The position numbers and the translations under genes were made by a program. A stretch of 64,000 nt of DNA from Panacibacter microcysteis. Lineage in GTDB: Bacteria > Bacteroidota > Bacteroidia > Chitinophagales > Chitinophagaceae. Below, piece after piece: positions 58,198 through 64,000 of the stretch (positions are counted from its first letter, which is position 1; each line of letters starts with the position of its first letter). Under the pieces are notes generated by a model. It saw only the letters and a list, made by a program, of their open reading frames with translations. It had not been told where the DNA came from and ran no database searches. The stretch lies in the NCBI RefSeq assembly GCF_015831355.1, contig NZ_JADWYR010000001.1, forward strand, positions 2,170,001-2,234,000, written 5' to 3'.

Positions 58198-61100
58198 ATG
58201 GCAAATGAACCTAAAAAAGGGTTGCAGTTTAATCGCCGTTTTACTGCAGACGATAAGAGCCCTTTTGATCTGTTTGAGTATGACTACCGCACCAGCGTTA
58301 TCCGCAATCCTAACGGTGAGGTAGTGTTTGAGATGAATAATGTAGAGGTACCCAAACAATGGAGCCAGATTGCCACGGACATTATTGCACAAAAGTATTT
58401 TCGTAAAGCGGGTGTGCCACAGCCAGACGGTTCACTTGGCCGGGAAACATCGGCAAAACAGGTTGCCCACCGTATGGCAAACTGCTGGCGCGTATGGGGT
58501 GAGCGCTATGGTTATTTTGCTTCTGCAAACGATGCACAGGTTTTTTACGATGAGCTGGTGTACAGTATTCTTAACCAGTCCTGCGTGCCTAACAGTCCTC
58601 AGTGGTTCAATACCGGTTTACACGAGAGTTACGGCATTACCGGTAAACCCCAGGGGCACTACTATGTAGACCCTGTAGATGGAGAACTAAAAAAATCAAG
58701 AAATGCATACGAGCGCCCACAGCCGCATGCATGCTTTATCTTAAGCGTAAGCGATGATCTTGTGAACGATGGCGGTATCATGGATCTGTGGGTTCGTGAG
58801 GCACGCATTTTTAAATATGGCTCTGGTGTTGGTACCAACTTCTCACAAATCCGCGGCGAAGGAGAGAAGCTGAGCGGTGGCGGCACATCGAGTGGTTTAA
58901 TGAGCTTTCTGAAAATAGGCGACCGCGCAGCGGGCGCCATCAAAAGTGGTGGTACTACAAGACGTGCCGCTAAAATGGTTTGTCTTGATCTTGACCATCC
59001 TGAGATCATGAAATTCATTAACTGGAAAGTAGAAGAAGAAAAAAAAGTAGGCGCACTCATTGCAGCAGGTTACGACAGCCACTACGAAGGTGAGGCTTAC
59101 ATGACCGTAGCAGGACAAAACTCCAACAACTCTGTACGTATACCCAATTCTTTCTTTGAAGTATTGGAGAAAGATGGCGACTGGGAACTGAAAGCAAGAA
59201 CAGATGGCCGGGTAATGAAAAAAGTTCCGGCACGCGAAGTGTGGAACCAGATTGCTTATGCAGCGTGGCGCTGTGCTGACCCCGGTACACAGTATGATAC
59301 AACCATCAACGAATGGCATACCTGCCCGCAGGGTGGCCGCATCAATGCGTCTAACCCATGTTCAGAATACATGTTCCTGGACAATACGGCATGTAACCTG
59401 GCAAGTGCCAACCTCATGAAGTTCTTTGATACAGACAGAAACCTGCTGGATGTGGAAGGTTTTGAATATACCTGCCGCCTGTGGACAGTGGTACTCGAAA
59501 TTTCGGTATTGATGGCGCAATTCCCGTCCCAGGAAGTTGCACAGCTTTCTTACGATTACAGAACATTGGGTCTTGGTTTTGCAAACCTTGGTACAGTGCT
59601 TATGGTAAGCGGTATTCCTTACGATAGCGAGGCCGCACGTGGTATCGCCGGTGCCGTTACCGCTATCATGACAGGTATTGCTTACAAAACATCTGCAGAG
59701 CTGGCAGGCATACTCGGGCCCTTTGCCAAATACAACGAGAACAAAAACGATATGCTGCGTGTAATGCGCAACCACCGCGCCGCAGCTTATGATGCAAACG
59801 AAGCATACGAAGGCCTTAGCGTAAAACCTGTAGGTATAGACGCAAAATATTGCCCTGATTATTTATTAAAAGCTGCAACAAAAGCGTGGGATGATGCTGT
59901 ACAGCTTGGTGAAAAATATGGTTACCGCAATGCACAAACAACCGTCATTGCACCTACAGGAACAATCGGTCTGGTAATGGATTGCGACACTACAGGCGTT
60001 GAGCCGGATTTCGCTTTGGTTAAATTCAAAAAACTCGCAGGTGGCGGTTACTTCAAGATCATTAACCAGAGCGTACCGGTAGCATTGAGAAACCTGGGCT
60101 ATAAAGAAAATGAAATCGATTCTATCATTAAATATGCTGTGGGTGCAGGTAGTTTTGAAGGTGCTCCTTTCATCAACCCGCAAACGTTAAGCGAGAAAGG
60201 TTTTATTGCAGATGAAATCAAGAAACTGAATGAGGCCGCTAAATCGGCTTTTGAAATTGGATTTGTGTTTAACAAATTTGCACTCGGCGAAAGCTGCCTG
60301 GAAAGACTCGGCTTTACTGCAGCACAATACAACGACTGGAACTTTAACCTGCTCGAAGCGTTGGGCTTTACAGATGATCAGGTAGATGCAGCTAATGACT
60401 ATGTATGTGGTACCATGACTGTAGAAGGTGCACCATACCTGAAGAACGAACATTTACCGGTATTTGACTGTGCCAATAAATGTGGTAAGAAAGGCGAAAG
60501 ATTTATTCATGCGCATGGCCACATTAAAATGATGGGTGCATGCCAGCCGTTCCTGAGCGGTGCTATTTCCAAAACCATTAACCTGCCACATGAAGCATCT
60601 GTAGAAGAAATAGCAGACTGCTACATGCTTAGCTGGAAGCTTGGTCTGAAGGCAAATGCATTATACCGCGATGGTTCAAAACTTTCTCAGCCGCTGAGCA
60701 ACAAATCAGACAAGAAGAAAAAAACAGAAGAAACAAAAGAAGAAGAAAAAGTTGCAGAAGCAACGGCACCTGAATCTCACATTGTAGATTTAAGCAAGCT
60801 TACCGTAGAAGACCTGCTCGATGAAATGCATAAACGTATGCAGGCAAGTAACGATACCAATCTTAAACGTGAGCTCTCCAAGATCGTTGAGCGTAAGAAA
60901 CTGCCGGCCAAACGCCGTGGTTTTACACAAAAAGCAAAGATTGGTGGCCAGGTATTGTTCCTGCGCACCGGTGAGTACAACGATGGTACCATTGGCGAAA
61001 TCTTTATCGATCTTGCCAAAGAAGGTTCTACGCTGCGCAGCCTCATGAACTGTTTTGCCATTGCTGTTTCAGTTGGCCTGCAATATGGTGTGCCGCTGGA

Positions 61101-61536
61101 AGAGTTTGTAGAAAAATTTGTCTTCACCAAGTTTGAACCTGCAGGTATGGTAGACCACCCGAACATTAAGACAACAACATCGCTGGTAGACTTTGTGTTC
61201 CGTGCGCTGGCTTACGAATACCTTGGCAGAACAGATCTTGTACATGTAATAGACAGGCCTGAAATCGGTAATACCGGTGAAGAAGATGGCAGCGAGGTTA
61301 CGCTTATTGGTAAACCAGATTTAAGCAATGTACGCGTTGCCGCACCGGCATCACAACCGGTACGTACACAAAAAGCTACAGCCGTAAGAGCAGAAGTTGG
61401 TCTCGATGCCGTAAATGCAGCAGCAAAAAATATGCAGAGTGATGCACCGGCCTGTAACGTATGCGGTCATATTACCTTACGCAGCGGTACCTGCTACAAG
61501 TGTTTGAATTGTGGCAACAGCATGGGTTGCAGCTAA
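58198..61536 (+). CDS. nrdJ: Adenosylcobalamin-dependent (class II) ribonucleotide reductase
   Basis: 1,112 residues. Reduces ribonucleotides to deoxyribonucleotides with a B12-generated thiyl radical. Landmarks: NSPQWFNTGLHESYG, PHACFILSVSDD (first active cysteine), NASNPCSEYMFLDNTACNLASANL (NxCxE motif) and VIAPTGTIGLVMDCDTTGVEPD. A Lys/Glu-rich linker lies near 840-860. A TSCPD-type domain follows (LRTGEYNDGTIGEIFIDL ... LRSLMNCFAIAVSVGLQYG). The C-terminus is a cysteine cluster (CNVCGH, CYKCLNCG, GCS) for re-reduction or zinc. No intein. No cobalamin riboswitch was recognised upstream; DnaA-like boxes are present there. Confidence 0.95.
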   Translation: MANEPKKGLQFNRRFTADDKSPFDLFEYDYRTSVIRNPNGEVVFEMNNVEVPKQWSQIATDIIAQKYFRKAGVPQPDGSLGRETSAKQVAHRMANCWRVWGERYGYFASANDAQVFYDELVYSILNQSCVPNSPQWFNTGLHESYGITGKPQGHYYVDPVDGELKKSRNAYERPQPHACFILSVSDDLVNDGGIMDLWVREARIFKYGSGVGTNFSQIRGEGEKLSGGGTSSGLMSFLKIGDRAAGAIKSGGTTRRAAKMVCLDLDHPEIMKFINWKVEEEKKVGALIAAGYDSHYEGEAYMTVAGQNSNNSVRIPNSFFEVLEKDGDWELKARTDGRVMKKVPAREVWNQIAYAAWRCADPGTQYDTTINEWHTCPQGGRINASNPCSEYMFLDNTACNLASANLMKFFDTDRNLLDVEGFEYTCRLWTVVLEISVLMAQFPSQEVAQLSYDYRTLGLGFANLGTVLMVSGIPYDSEAARGIAGAVTAIMTGIAYKTSAELAGILGPFAKYNENKNDMLRVMRNHRAAAYDANEAYEGLSVKPVGIDAKYCPDYLLKAATKAWDDAVQLGEKYGYRNAQTTVIAPTGTIGLVMDCDTTGVEPDFALVKFKKLAGGGYFKIINQSVPVALRNLGYKENEIDSIIKYAVGAGSFEGAPFINPQTLSEKGFIADEIKKLNEAAKSAFEIGFVFNKFALGESCLERLGFTAAQYNDWNFNLLEALGFTDDQVDAANDYVCGTMTVEGAPYLKNEHLPVFDCANKCGKKGERFIHAHGHIKMMGACQPFLSGAISKTINLPHEASVEEIADCYMLSWKLGLKANALYRDGSKLSQPLSNKSDKKKKTEETKEEEKVAEATAPESHIVDLSKLTVEDLLDEMHKRMQASNDTNLKRELSKIVERKKLPAKRRGFTQKAKIGGQVLFLRTGEYNDGTIGEIFIDLAKEGSTLRSLMNCFAIAVSVGLQYGVPLEEFVEKFVFTKFEPAGMVDHPNIKTTTSLVDFVFRALAYEYLGRTDLVHVIDRPEIGNTGEEDGSEVTLIGKPDLSNVRVAAPASQPVRTQKATAVRAEVGLDAVNAAAKNMQSDAPACNVCGHITLRSGTCYKCLNCGNSMGCS

Positions 61537-61563
61537 TGATGTAACTTTTGGAATGCAAATAAT

Positions 61564-61597
61564 AACCACGCCAGTTTACTGAGCGTGGTTTTCTTTT
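61564..61597 (+). terminator. nrdJ terminator
   Basis: Stem AACCACGC / GCGTGGTT with an 11-base loop, followed by TTCTTTTTTT. Confidence 0.88.
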
Positions 61598-61599
61598 TT

Positions 61600-61654
61600 T
61601 ATGAACCCGGCTGCAGCAATACTGTTGGGCTTTCGTTGCGTCGCACTCTTGTAC
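61600..61654 (-). repeat. Family A repeat copy 25 (GCGACGC form)
   Basis: ATGAACCCGGCTGCAGCAAT, GGGCTTTC, then core GTTGCGTCGCACTCTTGTAC at 61635-61654. It directly follows the nrdJ terminator. Confidence 0.94.
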
Positions 61655-61775
61655 GGCAGCAACTACATCAGCATGTGCACAGTCTGGTTAAGCAAATACT
61701 GGCAGGCAATTATTTGGCGTGGTTTGTAATAACAGCAATATTTGTATCAGATAATTTTCGTCAAGCTGTTTACAA

Positions 61776-62693
61776 ATGCCTGTAAAATTTGTTTTTGTTA
61801 TACTGCCCGAAGTACACCTGCTGGATCTTGCAGGTGCAGACCAGGTAATAAGCGAATCAATAGACTTCGGCGCTGATTTTACCATTGAATACTGCGGCGT
61901 AGAACAAACCATACAATCTTCCGCAGGTTTGGGTATAAACAACCTGAAACATTTTTCAACTGTAGTTTGTAACCCCGGCGATTACATCATCATTCCGGGT
62001 TCAAGGGTTAAATACATTCAATCCGCAGCTTTTAAAAAACATACTGACCTCTTTGCATGGCTACAGTCTGCACATGCCGGCAGCATCAACCTTGTAAGCA
62101 TTTGCGTAGGCGCATTTGTACTGGCAGAGGCCGGTATACTTGATAACAGGGAATGCACAACACATTTTCAGCTTACGCGCCGGTTACAGGAGCAGTACCC
62201 GCTTGCAAAAGTTAAAGAGCATATACTTTTTACATCAGGTGAGCACATACATACCAGTGCCGGCATAGCATCAGGTATAGACCTGGTTTTACATTTGGTA
62301 GAAACATTAACGGACGGCTTTTTTGCGCATAAGGTGGCCCGCGAGCTGGTTATTTATAACAGGCGCAACAGTGTGGCAACACAAATAACATCGTACTTCA
62401 ATTACAGGAACCATGTACATGCAGGTATTCATCATGTGCAGGATTATATTATTGAAAATATTGCCGCAAAATTGTACCTGTACCAGCTTGCAGAACTTGC
62501 AAACATGAGTGAAAGAAATTTTACAAGAATTTTCAGGAAAGAAGTTGGTATCAGCGTTATTGAATACATCAATACCATTCGGCTGGAAAAAATAAAAGAA
62601 CTGATGAAAGCACCTGATCTCTCCAGGAAACAGATAGCCAGCCTTGTAGGTCTGAAAACGGAAAAACAAATACAAAGGCTGCTTAAGAAATAA
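61776..62693 (+). CDS. GlxA-type AraC-family transcriptional regulator with DJ-1/PfpI domain
   Basis: 305 residues. The N-terminal half is a DJ-1/PfpI-like domain (FVFVILPEVHLLDLAGADQV), with VSICVGAFVLAEAG at the nucleophile-elbow cysteine. The C-terminal 100 residues are an AraC helix-turn-helix pair (LYLYQLAELANMSERNFTRIFRKEVGISVIEYINTIRLEK). Regulators of this type respond to small molecules or amine compounds. The second helix-turn-helix is short at the end. No co-regulated enzyme is adjacent. Flanked by family A repeats on both sides. Confidence 0.9.
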   Translation: MPVKFVFVILPEVHLLDLAGADQVISESIDFGADFTIEYCGVEQTIQSSAGLGINNLKHFSTVVCNPGDYIIIPGSRVKYIQSAAFKKHTDLFAWLQSAHAGSINLVSICVGAFVLAEAGILDNRECTTHFQLTRRLQEQYPLAKVKEHILFTSGEHIHTSAGIASGIDLVLHLVETLTDGFFAHKVARELVIYNRRNSVATQITSYFNYRNHVHAGIHHVQDYIIENIAAKLYLYQLAELANMSERNFTRIFRKEVGISVIEYINTIRLEKIKELMKAPDLSRKQIASLVGLKTEKQIQRLLKK

Positions 62694-62728
62694 TGCGCCG
62701 GACGCACCTTGCTGCATAATGCATTACA

Positions 62729-62783
62729 GTACAAGTGTGCGACGCAACAAAGATGCCATACAGGCTATTGCCGGGAACATAAA
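62729..62783 (+). repeat. Family A repeat copy 26 (GCGACGC form)
   Basis: GTACAAGTGTGCGACGCAAC at 62729-62748, then AAAGATGCCATACAGG and TTGCCGGGAACAT. Confidence 0.94.
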
Positions 62784-62887
62784 AAACAAAATGGTTCTTT
62801 ATGCCGGTTGGCCGAAAATGTCTGTAAACAGGCCCGGTAAGTTTTGATAAGGCTGATACTTTTACATTGCTCTTATGCAATTGCCTT

Positions 62888-64000
62888 ATGCGAAAAAAAA
62901 GATGTTTTGTAATAAATGCCCTGCTGTTTATAACCACATCATTATTGGCGCGGCAGCCGCAAACATATATAGCTGGTGATGGCATTGACGTACAGCACTA
63001 CAAGATTAATCTTGAATTTGACTGGCAAAAGATGCGGGCCAAAGCCGATGTAAAAGTGTCTTTACTTTTTACAAAACCCTTGCAAACGGTTTGCCTGGCA
63101 GCTAACAACCTGTTAATTTATGAAGTTAAAACCGGTGGCGTTAAACATCGTTTTGTAACAGATACAGCAGGCCACACTCTTATTATTCTGTTGGATAAAA
63201 TATACCAGGTTAATGATACAGTCAGCATCAGCATCACCTACGAAACATTGCACAGCAACGAGCCGGATGTAAATGCTTTGGGTGGCAGTTTTGGTAAAGG
63301 AATACGTTTTATAATCCCATCAACAGCAAGCCCGGTGCGACGCAGGCAGTTATGGTCGCAAAGTGAGTTGATGAATACTTCGTATTGGTTGCCGTGCAGT
63401 GCATCCATTGCAGATATTGCCACCACGGAAATTACCGCTACAGTAGAAAAGGGAATGATGTTTCTTGCAACCGGTGCGCTGGTAAGCAGGCGTGTGAACG
63501 ATGATGATAACTCGGTAACATTCAGCTACAAGACAACGTATCCACATCCTGCTTATTTAACAGCCTTTGCTGCAGGGGAGTACACAGCGATTAGCCAAAC
63601 AGTCAATGGTGTAACGTTATATACTTATTGTTATCCTGGTGAAGAAGCAGCGGCAAAAGCAACAACAGTAGAGCTGCCTGCCATGCTGCAATTTCTTGAA
63701 AAAGTAACAGGCTTTGCCTACCCGTACCGGCAGTATACGCAGGTAGTGGTGCAGCAATATCCCTTTCCCGGTCTTACCGGGCAGCATACTTTCAGTATTA
63801 TTTCAGACAATATGATCGATGATTACGGTACACACCTTGATTACCTGTACCTGTGGGATGGTGTTGAATGTAATGCATTGGCAAGCCAGTGGTTTGGCAA
63901 CATCATTATGCCGGCAAAAGTACAAGACATGTGGCTTGCAAAAGGGTTTGCACAATATTTTGAAGGCATGTATGTGGCCGCTGTGCATGGAATGGAGGAG
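62888..64000 (+). CDS. M1-family metallopeptidase homologue lacking catalytic residues (5' part)
   Basis: The first 371 residues, running off the right edge. Signal peptide (FVINALLFITTSLLARQ), then the M1 N-terminal beta domain (DVQHYKINLEFDWQKMRAKADVKV). The catalytic domain follows the family layout but the active site is gone. Where HExxHxWFG is expected it reads NALASQWFGN. The downstream zinc-ligand Glu (normally LNEGFA) is Lys in LAKGFAQYFEG. The GxMEN exopeptidase motif is replaced by FPGLTGQHTFSIIS. The frame is intact and the flanking fold residues are conserved, so this is a pseudoenzyme rather than a pseudogene. It is probably exported. Confidence 0.85.
   Translation, partial: MRKKRCFVINALLFITTSLLARQPQTYIAGDGIDVQHYKINLEFDWQKMRAKADVKVSLLFTKPLQTVCLAANNLLIYEVKTGGVKHRFVTDTAGHTLIILLDKIYQVNDTVSISITYETLHSNEPDVNALGGSFGKGIRFIIPSTASPVRRRQLWSQSELMNTSYWLPCSASIADIATTEITATVEKGMMFLATGALVSRRVNDDDNSVTFSYKTTYPHPAYLTAFAAGEYTAISQTVNGVTLYTYCYPGEEAAAKATTVELPAMLQFLEKVTGFAYPYRQYTQVVVQQYPFPGLTGQHTFSIISDNMIDDYGTHLDYLYLWDGVECNALASQWFGNIIMPAKVQDMWLAKGFAQYFEGMYVAAVHGMEE

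Noticed and set aside
58198-61536. Intein or gene fusion in the long NrdJ
   Set aside because: All landmarks appear in order without an inserted Hint or homing-endonuclease motif. The extra length is a charged linker, a TSCPD-type domain and a cysteine-rich tail, as in other NrdJ proteins.
340-62783. Family A as rho-independent terminators
   Set aside because: Several copies follow separate canonical terminators (for example after nrdJ) or lie in divergent promoter gaps, and no copy carries a T-run. A general terminator role is not supported, though effects on read-through are possible.

Overview
The window is ordinary-looking chromosome of a member of the Bacteroidota, most likely the Chitinophagaceae. 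The evidence is two proteins with (or formerly with) type IX secretion sorting domains, a TamB/TamL pair with a lipoprotein TamA homologue, a B12-dependent NrdJ, GH130 and SusG-like GH13 enzymes, an alginate-export-type porin, TAnnTTTG promoter elements and the general lack of Shine-Dalgarno sequences. The assignment rests on recognised families, not on a search.

Layout. 0-6 kb: end of dxr, rseP, a membrane-anchored MutS-like ATPase, tmRNA and a GH130 enzyme. 5.8-9.2 kb: a sulfide/persulfide locus (persulfide dioxygenase with rhodanese domains, two small membrane proteins, a decayed sulfide:quinone reductase-like pseudogene) whose two promoter regions each carry a CRP/FNR-type GTGA-N6-TCAC site. 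9.2-13 kb: orphan receiver, YtxH protein, acetyltransferase, VOC protein, DUF5009 membrane protein. 13.2-14.0 kb: a seven-unit tandem array. 14-25.7 kb: murA (Cys to Asp variant), a T9SS pseudogene next to an intact relative, aroK, an acyl-CoA dehydrogenase, an SGNH hydrolase, acylphosphatase, pirin. 25.8-34.5 kb: small envelope proteins and tamB-tamL. 34.5-38 kb: gluconolactonase-like protein, rluD-type synthase, GDPD. 38.3-45.4 kb: a minus-strand block Rrf2 regulator - porin - two PstS-like proteins - PstC - PstA - PstB. 45.5-56.8 kb: GH13, thioesterase, Xaa-Pro peptidase, pssA-purS, rsmI, deoxyhypusine-synthase-like protein, phosphoesterase, two tRNAs, nitroreductase, HAD phosphatase, gmk, SDR. 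57-64 kb: small genes, nrdJ, a GlxA-type regulator, and the start of an M1-peptidase-like protein lacking the catalytic residues.

Two things stand out. First, almost every gap between genes carries a roughly 55-bp repeat (family A): 26 clear copies plus one divergent copy in 64 kb, all intergenic, bounded by a GTAC/CCGGGTAC end and a CTTGTAC end. Orientation follows a rule: the CCGGGTAC end points to the nearer gene and the GTACAAG end to the middle of the gap, so doublets usually face each other. The core exists in two forms, GCGACGC and GTGACAC, which preserve a palindrome. A second family (B) lies inside composite A-B-A gaps and forms the tandem array. Second, one 25-bp inverted repeat (CCTAT-N7-RTAGGAATT core) occurs just upstream of the porin, of a pstS-like gene and of an unlinked small membrane gene. 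The adjacent four-cysteine Rrf2 protein is the obvious candidate reader, which would put a Pst-type transporter under Rrf2 control.
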